The notes under the pieces are model-generated. The model was not told where the DNA came from. It saw nothing but the letters and a program-made list of their open reading frames with translations, and searched no databases. Position numbers and translations under genes: made by a program. A stretch of 64,000 nucleotides of DNA from Hymenobacter sp. UV11 (lineage in GTDB: Bacteria > Bacteroidota > Bacteroidia > Cytophagales > Hymenobacteraceae), in NCBI RefSeq assembly GCF_004684095.1, contig NZ_SRII01000017.1, forward strand, positions 16,317 to 80,316, given 5' to 3'. Positions 9,030-18,922 of the stretch are shown in pieces; position 1 is the first letter of the stretch; each line of letters begins with the position of its first letter.

Positions 9030-10262
9030 ATGAAGATTATTCTCTCACACCCCACCGGCAATGCTAATGTTCGGGCAGTAGCGACTGGCCTGCTCCAGGC
9101 AGGTATACTAACGGGCTTTCACACAACGGTCGCCACCTTTCCAGGCACCTTCCTGGACCGTCTCAGCTCTTTTTCTGCACTAGCCGAGCTCAGTCGACGA
9201 CGATTTGACCCAGCATTAAAACGGATAACGCGGTTATGGCCATGGCGGGAACTTGCGCGCTCCATTGCGTTGAAAGCCGGTCTACCGAACTTAACGGCTC
9301 ACGAAACAGGGTTGTTTTCGGTTGATGCCGTTTACCAGAGCTTCGACCGGCGGGTAGCCGCCAGCCTGGGCTGCACTCCCCCAGAGGCCGATGCGGTGTA
9401 CGCGTACGAGGATGGCGCCTATGCTTCTTTCCTAAGGGCCAAACAGCTTCGTATCCAATGCCTGTACGATTTACCGATTGGCTATTGGCGTGCTGCCCGC
9501 AGGCTTTTAGAAGCGGAAAAAACTCGATGGCCTGAGTGGGCCGCTACGCTAACAAATTTTGAGGATTCCGAAGCAAAGCTTGCCCGCAAGGATGAAGAAC
9601 TGCGCTTGGCCGATAGAATTTTTGTGGCCAGTCAGTTTACGGCCGAAACCCTAAACGATTTTCCCGGCGTTTTAAGATCCGTAGAAGTAATCCCGTATGG
9701 TTTTCCCGCAGTAGGTGAGCCACGCCAGTATGCGGACCTAAGTGATGGCAGGCCCTTGAAACTTCTTTTCGTGGGTGGTCTCTCGCAACGCAAAGGAATT
9801 GCCGACCTCTTTGCGGCAGTAGCAACGTTAGGATCCCAGGTTGAACTGACTATTGTAGGGCGCAAAGCAACTGACAATTGTCCCGCGCTGAATGCGGCCC
9901 TGAGCCGCCACCACTGGATTGAGAGCCTCCCACATGCAGAGGTGCTGAGAATTATGCGTGAACACGATGTACTTGTGTTTCCCTCACTTTTTGAAGGATT
10001 TGGACTGGTTATTACCGAAGCGATGTCACAGGGTACCCCGGTAATTACAACCAACCGTACGGCCGGTCCCGACGTGATCCAGCACGGTCACAACGGATGG
10101 CTAATTGAGGCTGGCACTACGGCAGCCCTGCAGACGGCTATTGAGCACTTGCTGCACCGGCCGAGCGTCATTGCCGAAGCAGGGCGAGCAGCGATGGAAA
10201 CGGCCCGCCAAAGACCATGGTCACGCTACGGCCAGGAGTTGGCCGCCGCCCTGGCAAAGTAG
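9030..10262 (+). CDS. Glycosyltransferase family 4
   Basis: GT-B fold, 410 aa. LKLLFVGGLSQRKGIADLFAAVA is the donor-domain entry, PSLFEGFGLVITEAMSQGTPVITT a canonical EX7E motif, and GPDVIQHGHNGWLIEAG the nucleotide-ribose region. It begins 5 bp after the preceding stop, so it belongs to the same operon. The N-terminal half (MKIILSHPTGNANVRAVATGL) is typical of the group found in cyanobacterial and Bacteroidota exopolysaccharide clusters. Confidence 0.88.
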   Translation: MKIILSHPTGNANVRAVATGLLQAGILTGFHTTVATFPGTFLDRLSSFSALAELSRRRFDPALKRITRLWPWRELARSIALKAGLPNLTAHETGLFSVDAVYQSFDRRVAASLGCTPPEADAVYAYEDGAYASFLRAKQLRIQCLYDLPIGYWRAARRLLEAEKTRWPEWAATLTNFEDSEAKLARKDEELRLADRIFVASQFTAETLNDFPGVLRSVEVIPYGFPAVGEPRQYADLSDGRPLKLLFVGGLSQRKGIADLFAAVATLGSQVELTIVGRKATDNCPALNAALSRHHWIESLPHAEVLRIMREHDVLVFPSLFEGFGLVITEAMSQGTPVITTNRTAGPDVIQHGHNGWLIEAGTTAALQTAIEHLLHRPSVIAEAGRAAMETARQRPWSRYGQELAAALAK

Positions 10263-10310
10263 GAGTCCTATACAATTAAGAAATTTATCTCTCGTCTTCC
10301 TCTCCTAACC

Positions 10311-11705
10311 ATGCGCTTATCCCCGGAGAATGCAGAAGATGCCATGCAACTCCCTCTTGCTTTAAGAGCGTCAGATTTGGCCAGTAACGACATCATTAAT
10401 TGGCTAAAAAGAGGCGTTTGGGCTTACTTTTTCCTGCTCATTTTTGAGGGTGCATTGCGCAAATGGATACTGCCTGGCCTAGCGGCTCCTCTGCTCATCG
10501 TACGCGACCCCATTGCTTTGTGGCTGGTAGTCGTGGCTTGGCGACGAGGGCTGCTTACCGCCAACGTTTACCTAACTGGAATGGTAGTGATTGGCATCAT
10601 CGGCATAATTACAGCTACCCTGCTGGGCCACGGCAGCCTACTTATTGCACTATATGGGGCCCGGATATTGCTTCTACACTTTCCGTTGATGTTTGTCGTA
10701 GGACGTGTTTTCACCCGTGAAGATGTAATTAAGATGGGTAAGGCAACTCTCATGATTGCTATTCCGATGGTAGTGCTTGTTACGCTACAGTTCTACAGCC
10801 CTCAGTCTGCCTGGGTTAATCGAGGAGTTGGGGGTGATATGGAAGGGGCTGGATTTAGTGGATCAATGGGGTTCTTTCGTCCACCAGGCACCTTTTCATT
10901 TACAAATGGAAATACAAATTTTTTTAGCTTTGTTGCTCCCTTTGCCTTTTACTTCTGGCTCGATACGAAGGCCATTAACAAGCTGCTTCTGATAGTTGCT
11001 ACGCTAGCTTTATTTTTTGCCGTGCCCCTGTCTATTAGCCGTGGGTTGCTTTTTCAGGTAGCCATCTCTCTGTTATTTGTGCTTGTTGCCAGTACCCGTA
11101 AGCCGGAAAATCTTGGCCGGCTAGTTATAGCGATAGGGGCGGCAGGACTCGTTTTAGGTGTACTGAGTCAGTCTAGCCTCTTTACAACGGCGAGCGAAGC
11201 ATTCACTGCACGCTTTGAAGTCGCCAATGAGTCAGAAGGTGGGTTGGAAGGAGTGATTTTAGACCGCTTTTTAGGTGGTCTTATCAGCTCACTTACTAAC
11301 TCTTCTTCATCGGCGCTTCCTTTTTTTGGTTACGGTCTTGGGATGGGTACCAATGCAGGGAGTAAGCTTCTTACCGGAGACGTAAAATTCCTGATAGCCG
11401 AAGGAGAGTGGGGTAGGATTATTGGTGAATTGGGTCCTTTGATGGGGTTAAGCGTGATACTGCTCCGAGTAGGACTGGCTATAAAAATCGCACGGGCCAT
11501 CTATAAAAAGTTAACCCGAGGCGATCTGCTGCCGTGGATGCTGCTAAGCTTAGGATTGCTGAACGTTGCCCAGGGTGCTTGGGCCCAGCCTAGCTCCCTT
11601 GGTTTCTGCACGTTGATTGGAGGATTGATGATTGCTTCATTAAGATTGCCTAGACCAGAGCCACTAGTAGCCAAAGCTCTACTACAAATCAGTTACCACG
11701 ATTAA
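10311..11705 (+). CDS. O-antigen ligase/polymerase (Wzy/WaaL-like) membrane protein
   Basis: Polytopic inner-membrane protein of 464 aa with roughly 10-12 hydrophobic helices. The opening FEGALRKWILPGLAAPLLIVRDPIA is typical of the O-antigen ligase-like family in Bacteroidota. The large periplasmic loop lies around residues 285-370 (LFTTASEAFTARFE to LIAEGEWGRIIGELG), the Wzy_C-type region. It would polymerise or ligate lipid-linked repeat units on the periplasmic face. No Wzx flippase is found in the window. The start at 10311 is followed by an alternative ATG at 10341, which is equally possible. Confidence 0.78.
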   Translation: MRLSPENAEDAMQLPLALRASDLASNDIINWLKRGVWAYFFLLIFEGALRKWILPGLAAPLLIVRDPIALWLVVVAWRRGLLTANVYLTGMVVIGIIGIITATLLGHGSLLIALYGARILLLHFPLMFVVGRVFTREDVIKMGKATLMIAIPMVVLVTLQFYSPQSAWVNRGVGGDMEGAGFSGSMGFFRPPGTFSFTNGNTNFFSFVAPFAFYFWLDTKAINKLLLIVATLALFFAVPLSISRGLLFQVAISLLFVLVASTRKPENLGRLVIAIGAAGLVLGVLSQSSLFTTASEAFTARFEVANESEGGLEGVILDRFLGGLISSLTNSSSSALPFFGYGLGMGTNAGSKLLTGDVKFLIAEGEWGRIIGELGPLMGLSVILLRVGLAIKIARAIYKKLTRGDLLPWMLLSLGLLNVAQGAWAQPSSLGFCTLIGGLMIASLRLPRPEPLVAKALLQISYHD

Positions 11706-11795
11706 TAAGGTGCTAACCCAGATTAAATATGCTTGACACTATAAGGTCCCTAAAAAAATTAAGTTCTTCCGCAACTCGATGCGCCACACAATAGT

Positions 11796-12929
11796 ATGCG
11801 GATAATTTTAATTGGTAATTACCTCCCTGATCAGCAGGAGAGCATGCAGCGATTTGCTCAGATGCTGGACACAGGATTTCGTAATGCTGGTTTTAGAACA
11901 GAAATCTGGCGACCTAATGTAGTCTTTTGCGTTGGGCCCCAAAGAGCAAATGTTGGCATTAGAAAGTGGCTAGGGTACGTAGATAAATGGTTGCTTTTCC
12001 CATTAGTCTTGCGCTGGCGCCTGAGTAGTAAGTCTGAACATGCTGAAGAAACTAGGTTTCATATCTGTGACCATTCCAACGCGCCTTATCTCAATCACCT
12101 GCCAATTAACCAAACGAGCATTACCTGTCATGATGTTCTGGCTATCCGAGGTGGATTGGGATACAGCGATGCGTATGTGCCAGCTTCCCCCTTTGGCAAA
12201 CTATTACAAAGGTGGATTCTCACTAGCTTAACTAAAGCGAAGCGCTTAGCAGCTGTTTCCCATTTTACTCTTGGTCAACTGCAGGAACTAACTTCCAGCC
12301 GGAATGCTGATCAAAGAAAATGGCGAGTGATTCATAATGCTTTTAATGCTGAGTTCTCGCCCATGGCAGCTACGCAGGCTCAGTTCTTGCTCGAACAAAT
12401 CAAATTCGATTTTTTAACCCCGTATCTGCTGCACGTAGGTTCCAGACTAGTTCGCAAAAATCGTTTTCTGCTGCTCGATATGGCGGCATTACTAGGCGAG
12501 CGGTGGCAAGGCAACATTTGCTTTGCCGGTGAACCGGTTGATTTAGCTTTGTGGAAGCATGCTGAGTCTTTAGGTTTGCGCGAGCGGGTTATTTCTATGG
12601 TAAAGCCCGATCATGACATACTGGTGGCGCTTTACAGTTTATGCTTTACGTTTGTATTTCCGTCCTTCTCTGAAGGGTTTGGTTGGCCGGTTATTGAAGC
12701 GCAAGCATGTGGGGCACCCGTAATTGCCAGTAATGTTGAACCAATGCCGGAAGTGAGTGGTGGAGCAGCATTGCATGCAGATCCTGCTAATGCCCAGGAA
12801 TTTGCTGATGCGTTACTAGCATTAATGGATAACTCTGCCCGAACTGCACTCATCCAAAAGGGTTTTGCTAACTGTCATCGCTTCGATGGCGAAAAGATAC
12901 TGGCTGCTTACATTAAGCTGCTACAATAG
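11796..12929 (+). CDS. Glycosyltransferase family 4
   Basis: GT-B enzyme of 377 aa. LLHVGSRLVRKNRFLLLDMAALL starts the donor domain and PSFSEGFGWPVIEAQACGAPVIASN is the EX7E motif. MPEVSGGAALHADPANAQEFADALLAL is the standard closing segment of Glycos_transf_1 proteins. The next gene follows after 21 bp. Confidence 0.88.
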   Translation: MRIILIGNYLPDQQESMQRFAQMLDTGFRNAGFRTEIWRPNVVFCVGPQRANVGIRKWLGYVDKWLLFPLVLRWRLSSKSEHAEETRFHICDHSNAPYLNHLPINQTSITCHDVLAIRGGLGYSDAYVPASPFGKLLQRWILTSLTKAKRLAAVSHFTLGQLQELTSSRNADQRKWRVIHNAFNAEFSPMAATQAQFLLEQIKFDFLTPYLLHVGSRLVRKNRFLLLDMAALLGERWQGNICFAGEPVDLALWKHAESLGLRERVISMVKPDHDILVALYSLCFTFVFPSFSEGFGWPVIEAQACGAPVIASNVEPMPEVSGGAALHADPANAQEFADALLALMDNSARTALIQKGFANCHRFDGEKILAAYIKLLQ

Positions 12930-12950
12930 GCCAAGCCAACTTCTGTTATA

Positions 12951-13613
12951 ATGTTCTTGAAAATTATTGTCAGCCTGCTTCCTTGGCCTTTAAGACGAAA
13001 GGCGCTGGAGAAACTTTTTGGTTATGAAATCCATCCAACGGCTAGCATTGGTTTAGCATGGATTTTCCCCAATAAGTTAATTATGAAGGCCCACGCCAGG
13101 ATTGATCATTTCACGGTTGCTATTCACCTAGATTCCATTCGCATGGAAAGGGAATCCTTTATTGGCCGCAGCAATTGGATAACTGGTTTCCCTACTAATA
13201 GCAGTTCTCCTCACTTCAAACATCAAACGGGCCGTCAAGCGAGCTTGGTCCTCTATGAATCTTCTTCTGTAACGAAGAATCACCATTTTGACTGTACCAA
13301 TACGATTGAGATTGGTCGTTTTGCTACCATCGCGGGTTATCAGTCGCAGTTTCTGACTCATTCTATTGATATTTTTGAAAACCGGCAGGATAGCGCGCCA
13401 ATCTTAATTGGTGCTTATGCTTTTGTTGGAACCAACTCTGTTATACTCGGAGGGGCTCATCTGCCTACCTATTGCGTTTTAGGTGCAAAATCATTGCTTA
13501 ATAAATCCTATGTAGAAGAGTGGACTCTTTACGGAGGAGTGCCAGCTAAAGAACTACGCAAGTTGCCAAAGAGTGCTAAGTACTTTACTCGAACTGAGGG
13601 CTTTGTTTTTTGA
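12951..13613 (+). CDS. Acyltransferase with degenerate hexapeptide repeats
   Basis: 220-aa protein resembling LbH O-acetyltransferases of capsule clusters. Hexapeptide-like turns are IHPTASIG, RMERESFIG, EIGRFATIAG and LIGAYAFVGTNSVILGGAHL, closing with LYGGVPAKELRKLP, the usual GxPAk ending. The candidate catalytic His is in SQFLTHSIDIF. The N-terminus has a short hydrophobic segment (MFLKIIVSLLPWPL). It probably acetylates the polysaccharide; the site is unknown. Confidence 0.75.
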   Translation: MFLKIIVSLLPWPLRRKALEKLFGYEIHPTASIGLAWIFPNKLIMKAHARIDHFTVAIHLDSIRMERESFIGRSNWITGFPTNSSSPHFKHQTGRQASLVLYESSSVTKNHHFDCTNTIEIGRFATIAGYQSQFLTHSIDIFENRQDSAPILIGAYAFVGTNSVILGGAHLPTYCVLGAKSLLNKSYVEEWTLYGGVPAKELRKLPKSAKYFTRTEGFVF

Positions 13614-13916
13614 TTAGTTCCCGTTTTAGATCGTCGAGTTAGCTAATCAAGTGCAGGCTTAGGCGCCCGGTTTTTATTTCTGCCGCCTAATCCTTGATCT
13701 AATGATCGTCGAGATAGCTTTTGGCTCGGTCCCCAGCACTGGTTACCTAACCAAAACTACCGGGATTTTAGCAACTAAATTGCTTATATTCACAGGACGG
13801 TTCCAAGACTAATTTGCCTTGATAGTATCGCTCGAGTATTCGCGCCCAAGACAAATACCGTAGTTTTGAACAAATTCTTATATATTTCTATAATATAGCA
13901 CCTTTTTTTCTTAGCC
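13614..13916. other. Intergenic region
   Basis: About 300 bp before the asparagine synthase gene with no coding signal. It is AT-rich near its 3' end (TTATATATTTCTATAATATAGC), so a promoter for the 13917 gene is plausible. No clear hairpin was seen. Confidence 0.4.
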
Positions 13917-15737
13917 ATGTGTGGAATAATTGGACAGTTCTGTTTTGAAGAGGGAAGGACTCCCCTTCCACAACTTGCTTTACTTCACCACAGAGGGCCG
14001 GATGGCAGCGGTGAATGGATGAATAAAAAAGGGAACATTTATTTAGGCCACACAAGACTCGCAATACTTGAACCGACACCAGCAGGTAAACAGCCAATGG
14101 TAAATGCCTCAAAGCGGTTTACAATTACGTTTAATGGGGAAATATATAATCACCAAGAATTACGTGATTTACTTCCCGGCATTAACTGGAGGGGTAACTC
14201 AGACACGGAAACATTAGTGGAGCTGTTGTCCGCAATGGGATTAGCTGGACTCAGCGCTTTAAAAGGCATGTTTGCGTTTGCTTTACATGATAATGAAGAT
14301 GACTCTGTGCTATTAGTTCGTGACCGCTTAGGCATCAAGCCCTTATGGTACCGGAAAGATAGTGCCTCGATTCAATTTTCATCAGAAGTCAGAGCCTTGT
14401 TAAAGCCAGAGAAGACGCAACTTACTAATGCTGCTTTAAGCGAATACATAGGCTTTGGCCGGCTGCCTGAAACGGGAGAAATTATTAAAAACATTCATAC
14501 CGTTTCCCCCGGAGGATGGCTTAAAATAACGGGAGGTGATAATTCATCAAATTGCTGCATTAAACAAGGCAGCTGGTGGCCAGATGACAAGGGGTTTAAG
14601 TTAAAGCCTAAAAACCGGAAAGATTGTGTAAGTCAAGTCAATAAGCTCGTTACGACTGCAATAGAAGAGCACCTCATTTCAGATGTAGGTATTGGGGCTT
14701 TCTTAAGTGGAGGTATTGACTCCAGCATTGTGACAGTAGTAGCGGGTAAGCTACTAGGCTCTAGGCTGCAAACATTTACAATTGGGTTTCCACAGAAGAC
14801 TTTTGATGAGCGCTCAATAGCAAGATTAGTGGCCAAAAAAGCAGGTTCTGAGCATACCGAGTTGGAAATCAGTCCTAATACATGTCTCACTTGGGTGCAA
14901 GAAGCGGTGGTAAACCTTGATTTGCCTTCAGTAGATGCTATTAACACCTATATCGTCTCTAAAGCAGTAAGGGACTGTGGGCTGAAGGTAGCTTTATCGG
15001 GACTTGGGGGGGATGAGTTGTTCGGTGGCTACCCAAGCTTTCGGAGCATTCCATGGCTTCGGCTGCTTGATATGCCACCTTCGGCTTTCAGTCAGCTATT
15101 GATTCGCACTTTACCAAGTAATGTAAAGCAAAAGCTCGGGGGGATAACAGATTTCTCCGCCCTTAATTTAACAAGTGCCCGCCGTCGTTTCACTTCCATC
15201 AGTAGTCTTAAAGAAATGGGATTTGGCAGCGGTGTTCCTGCTATTCCTCCAGCCCCATCAACCCTAGACGTGATGGGGATGATATCCTGGGCAGAAATTC
15301 ACAGCTACATGGTCCCAATGCTCCTTCGGGATAGCGACCAGATGAGCATGGCAGTAGGTCTTGAAATCCGGGTTCCTTTCTTAGATCACAGGCTGGTAGA
15401 AGCAGTTTTAGGCTGGCCGCAGAAGTATAAGTCGGGGCCAGGAATCAAGTCATTGTTGGTAGAAGCTTTTCGGGCTGAACTTCCGCAAGAAGTATACAAC
15501 CGACCTAAGCAGGGATTTTCCCTGCCAATGGATGAATGGTTAAAAGGGCCATTATCTGAGTTCTTGAACGAAGGAATTATGGCTGCCTCCGACTTGCTGT
15601 CGCTTTCTGAGCCCTCACAGCTGCTTGAAGCGTTCTACAAAGGAACATTGCACTGGACCCGGATATGGAAGTGGAGTGTATTAGGGCATTGGCTGGCTAA
15701 CCAAAATAAAACAGTCAATACCGCGGTGTTAGCTTAA
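13917..15737 (+). CDS. asnB: Asparagine synthase (glutamine-hydrolysing)
   Basis: Class-II glutamine amidotransferase fused to an ATP-dependent synthetase, making Asn from Asp, glutamine and ATP or amidating a related carboxylate. Cys2 (MCGIIGQF) is the nucleophile. HRGPDG (25-30) and FNGEIYN (72-78) form the glutaminase site, and SGGIDSS (264-270) is the pyrophosphate loop. 606 aa matches the AsnB family. AsnB paralogues are frequent in exopolysaccharide clusters, where they may amidate a uronic acid or amino sugar; that role here is inferred from location. Confidence 0.93.
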   Translation: MCGIIGQFCFEEGRTPLPQLALLHHRGPDGSGEWMNKKGNIYLGHTRLAILEPTPAGKQPMVNASKRFTITFNGEIYNHQELRDLLPGINWRGNSDTETLVELLSAMGLAGLSALKGMFAFALHDNEDDSVLLVRDRLGIKPLWYRKDSASIQFSSEVRALLKPEKTQLTNAALSEYIGFGRLPETGEIIKNIHTVSPGGWLKITGGDNSSNCCIKQGSWWPDDKGFKLKPKNRKDCVSQVNKLVTTAIEEHLISDVGIGAFLSGGIDSSIVTVVAGKLLGSRLQTFTIGFPQKTFDERSIARLVAKKAGSEHTELEISPNTCLTWVQEAVVNLDLPSVDAINTYIVSKAVRDCGLKVALSGLGGDELFGGYPSFRSIPWLRLLDMPPSAFSQLLIRTLPSNVKQKLGGITDFSALNLTSARRRFTSISSLKEMGFGSGVPAIPPAPSTLDVMGMISWAEIHSYMVPMLLRDSDQMSMAVGLEIRVPFLDHRLVEAVLGWPQKYKSGPGIKSLLVEAFRAELPQEVYNRPKQGFSLPMDEWLKGPLSEFLNEGIMAASDLLSLSEPSQLLEAFYKGTLHWTRIWKWSVLGHWLANQNKTVNTAVLA

Positions 15738-15781
15738 TAGTAACTCCAAACAGAATAGACAGTAAAATAATAAACCTTGTT

Positions 15782-17044
15782 GTGAATGTATTAAGAGTTA
15801 TAGCTAGCATGGATCCCTCCCATGGAGGACCTAGCCAAGGTATTCGCAATTCTATCCCCGAATTAGAGAAGATCCAGGTACATAATGAGGTAGTATGTCT
15901 TGATAGTCCAGAGGCCTTTTTCTTGGGAAAAGATAGCTTTCCAGTTCACGCCTTAGGGCCCAGCAAAGGCCATTGGAGTTATAGCCTAAAACTTCTTCCC
16001 TGGCTTTTAGAGAACATAGGGCGTTTTGATGCAATAATTGTGCATGGAATTTGGCTTTATCATAGCTATGCTGTTACCAATGCATTGATCACCTATAAGA
16101 AGATGCATGCTCAGCACAAACTCAATGAAAATAAAGTCCCCAAACTATTCATTATGCCTCATGGCATGCTAGATCCCTATTTTCAAAAAGCGTCTAGCCG
16201 AAGACTGAAAGCCATACGAAACTGGGTCTACTGGAAATTCATAGAGAAAAAAACTATCAATACAGCAGATGGGATACTCTTCACCTGTATGGAAGAACTC
16301 CAGCTGGCTCGCTTAACATTCAGTCCTTATAAACCGAAAAAAGAACTCAACATTGGCTATGGGATAGCGGAACCACCGGCCTGCTCAGCTGCTATCCAAA
16401 ATGCTTTTCTGGAGTGCTGTCCTGAAATAAAAGGTCGTCCCTATATTCTCTTTCTTAGTCGTATTAATGAGAAAAAAGGGGTAGACTTATTGCTTAGGGC
16501 ATATAGCGCATTACTAAGAAAAAACGCAGAAGTTATAGCTCCACTCACAAATAAGCGCTCTGCGACTCGAGAATTATCTCTTGGGGTGTTACTTTATGAG
16601 CTGCCAGTTTTAGTGATTGCAGGTCCCGGGCTGGAAAGTACATATGGCCAAACCGTTAAGCAATTGGCTGCGGAGTTGCCAGCCTCTACTGTTTTCTTTC
16701 CCGGGATGCTGACCGGCGCTGCCAAGTGGGGTGCTTTTTATGGCTGTGAGGCCTTTGTGCTGCCGAGCCACCAGGAAAACTTTGGCATCGCCGTGGTTGA
16801 GGCATTGGCTTGCGGTAAGCCAGCTTTAATCTCCAACCAAGTCAACATATGGCGGGAGATTGAAGCTAGTGGCGGCGGCCTGGTGGAAGACGATACCCTT
16901 CCCGGAACTCAACGTCTGCTGGAGCGTTGGCACGCGCTAACCGAGCCGGAGAAACTAGCAATGAGTGTCCAGGCACAGGCTGCCTATCAGGACCGCTTTG
17001 CAGTTCGTTCGGCAGCAGAAAAAATGGCAGCAGCTTTGCAGTGA
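15782..17044 (+). CDS. Glycosyltransferase family 4
   Basis: GT-B protein of 420 aa. MNVLRVIASMDPSHGGPSQGIRN is the classic N-terminus of GDP-mannose- or UDP-sugar-dependent GT4 enzymes. YILFLSRINEKKGVDLLLRAY opens the donor domain and PSHQENFGIAVVEALACGKPALIS is the EX7E motif. The start is GTG 15782, because the first beta strand begins immediately and no ATG is available. An insert of about 40 residues (KKNAEVIAPLTNK to LYELPVLVIAG) lengthens the donor domain. Confidence 0.87.
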   Translation: MNVLRVIASMDPSHGGPSQGIRNSIPELEKIQVHNEVVCLDSPEAFFLGKDSFPVHALGPSKGHWSYSLKLLPWLLENIGRFDAIIVHGIWLYHSYAVTNALITYKKMHAQHKLNENKVPKLFIMPHGMLDPYFQKASSRRLKAIRNWVYWKFIEKKTINTADGILFTCMEELQLARLTFSPYKPKKELNIGYGIAEPPACSAAIQNAFLECCPEIKGRPYILFLSRINEKKGVDLLLRAYSALLRKNAEVIAPLTNKRSATRELSLGVLLYELPVLVIAGPGLESTYGQTVKQLAAELPASTVFFPGMLTGAAKWGAFYGCEAFVLPSHQENFGIAVVEALACGKPALISNQVNIWREIEASGGGLVEDDTLPGTQRLLERWHALTEPEKLAMSVQAQAAYQDRFAVRSAAEKMAAALQ

Positions 17045-17649
17045 ACGTCTGAATGCGAACAAAGCATTAGACATAGTTTAGGTAAAGAGCTTCAGGGACT
17101 TAGAAGGGGTTAAAGCAGCAGGAGTGATCTACGCAAATATTGAGGTGTATGGAAATTATAATCAATGACTTACCATGTTACCGACGATTTAAATTGGCAG
17201 ATGCTCGGCATCGAATGCGCTTACTTGCCGGCAGCTCTGCACTTCGTACGCGTGCTTGCTCATCTATAGCCGGTCAAGTTGCGCTGCAACAATGACTAAG
17301 CTCTTTTAAGCAATGCCTCAAGGGAATAATGGAGCAAAGCCTAAACAATTGCCTTAGACTTTATTCATTCTAATAATTATATATAGATTATTATATTAAG
17401 CATTTTTGATGGCTCGTTTCTCTGAAAAGCTCTTGATGCCCAACTCTTAAGTAGCTTGCAGCAAATACGGCATCTCCTGACGGAGTGAATGAACAACTAT
17501 GCTAACATGCGCCTGCACTTAACACTTAGTTTTTAAAGCCGTGTGTTCAAACAAGACACCTAGCGCCAGTTGACTAGCCCGCTTCAGAGGGGCACTTACA
17601 AGAGGCGTGCAGAGAGTTCTGATCACCTCAGAACGCCCTATGAAAAAAC
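17045..17649. other. Intergenic region left of an IS3 element
   Basis: 605 bp with no ORF of recognisable family. An AT-rich stretch near 17365-17400 (AATAATTATATATAGATTATT) has partial dyad symmetry and could be part of a promoter. The region probably held the original upstream sequence of the 18923 gene before the IS inserted. Confidence 0.4.
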
Positions 17650-17698
17650 TGAGGTGGTCGGGTAAAAATGGACACGGAGAAAGTAACTTTCCCTTGTC

Positions 17699-17986
17699 AT
17701 GGAAGCAGAAAAACCAGCCGGTAGACGGCAGCGAACGAAGTATGATGCGGCCTTTCGGAGCGAGGCGGTTCGCCGCGTAAGCCAGGATGGGCAGACGGCG
17801 GCGCGGGTCGCGCAGGCGTTGGGCAAGTGGGTGCGGGCTGCCCGCGCCCAAGCCACTCGTCCAGCGGGTAGCGACGTGCTGGCGCAAGAAAATAAGCAGC
17901 TACGAGCCCAACTGGCCCGTGTGGAAATGGAGCTCGATATGTTAAAAAAAGCGCTGACGATATTTTCACAACCGACGGGCCGATGA
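17699..17986 (+). CDS. IS3 transposase OrfA
   Basis: DNA-binding subunit with an N-terminal helix-turn-helix (RTKYDAAFRSEAVRRVSQDGQTAARVAQALG) and a C-terminal leucine-zipper-like helix (ENKQLRAQLARVEMELDMLKKAL). Against the sister copy at 25980-26249 it lacks about seven residues between ALG and WVRA, consistent with a 21-bp in-frame deletion between short TTGGGC repeats. It may therefore be less active. Confidence 0.88.
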   Translation: MEAEKPAGRRQRTKYDAAFRSEAVRRVSQDGQTAARVAQALGKWVRAARAQATRPAGSDVLAQENKQLRAQLARVEMELDMLKKALTIFSQPTGR

Positions 17987-18870
17987 AACGCTTCGCTTTC
18001 ATTGCTTTACACGCTCCCTGCTGGCCCGTGCGCGCGCAGTGCCGCGTGCTGGATGTCAGCCCCAGCGGCTACTACGCGTGGCGCAAGCGCGTGCCGGCTA
18101 GGGCCGAGCCGGCGCTGCCCGCCTGGCAAGTGGCGGCGCAGCGGGTCTTCTCCGCCCATGCCGGCCACTATGGGCAGCGCCGGTTGCGCGCTCAGCTGCG
18201 CCGCGAAGGCCATCAGGTAGGCCGGCAGCGGCTGCGCGACTGGCTCATTACCAGTGGCTTACGGGCCCTCTGTACGCGAGTCGGCACGCGGCCGCCGCGC
18301 ACCACCCAGGCCGACCCACAGGCCATCGCCACCGCTAATAAGCTCGCCACCTGGCCCGCGGCCGCGGCCCCGAATCAAATTTGGGTCGGCGACATCACCT
18401 ATCTGGCCCTGGCCACGGGGAACTGGGCGTATCTCGCCTGCTGGCGCGATGCCTTATCCCTGCGCGTGGTGAACTGGCACGTGAGCGAATCGCTGCATAC
18501 AGACTTGATTCTGACCGCCTTTAACCGGGCGGTTACCGTCTGCCAGCCCCCACCCGGCTTGCTCGTGCACGCCGACCGCGGTAGCCAGTACACCAGCGAG
18601 GCGTTTACCACCTTACTGGACCGCACCCAGGCCATTGCCAGCCTGAGCCGGCCCGGTAACCCCTACGACAACGCCCTGGCCGAGAGCGGCTGGAGCACGC
18701 TCAAAACGGAGCTGCTGCCTCGCGGAGCCTGCTTTGCCGACCTGGAAGAAGCCCGGCTAGAACTGGCCGAGTACTTCGACCACTACTACAACACCCAGCG
18801 GCTGCACTCCGCCCTGGGCTACTGCACCCCGCTCGAAATCAAACTCCACTATCTTTTTAACCTACCTTAG
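17983..18870 (+). CDS. IS3 transposase OrfB (DDE integrase)
   Basis: RNase-H-fold transposase of 295 aa. A HTH_21 region (GHYGQRRLRAQLRREGH) comes first. The DDE residues are in VGDITYLAL, HADRGSQYTS and NALAESGWSTLKTE. The C-terminal YYNTQRLHSALGYCTPLE is the usual rve_3 end. Its ATG overlaps the orfA stop. The frame is intact, unlike in the other copies in this window. Confidence 0.93.
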   Translation: MKRFAFIALHAPCWPVRAQCRVLDVSPSGYYAWRKRVPARAEPALPAWQVAAQRVFSAHAGHYGQRRLRAQLRREGHQVGRQRLRDWLITSGLRALCTRVGTRPPRTTQADPQAIATANKLATWPAAAAPNQIWVGDITYLALATGNWAYLACWRDALSLRVVNWHVSESLHTDLILTAFNRAVTVCQPPPGLLVHADRGSQYTSEAFTTLLDRTQAIASLSRPGNPYDNALAESGWSTLKTELLPRGACFADLEEARLELAEYFDHYYNTQRLHSALGYCTPLEIKLHYLFNLP

Positions 18871-18922
18871 CTCACTGTCCATTTGCACCCGACCACCTCA
18901 AACATTGCCTTCAGCTTTCAGA

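Larger units (their letters stand above)
17650..18900 (+). mobile_element. IS3-family insertion sequence, nearly intact
   Basis: 1251 bp bounded by imperfect 25-bp inverted repeats (23/25 matching) that begin TGAGGTGGTCGGGT at 17650 and end with its complement at 18900. A 3-bp direct repeat AAC flanks it (17647-17649 and 18901-18903), as expected for IS3-family insertion. It carries orfA and orfB overlapping by 4 bp. An A7 run at 17944-17950 (TTAAAAAAAGCG) is the likely -1 frameshift site making the OrfAB transposase. It is the best preserved of several copies with the same ends in this window. Confidence 0.93.
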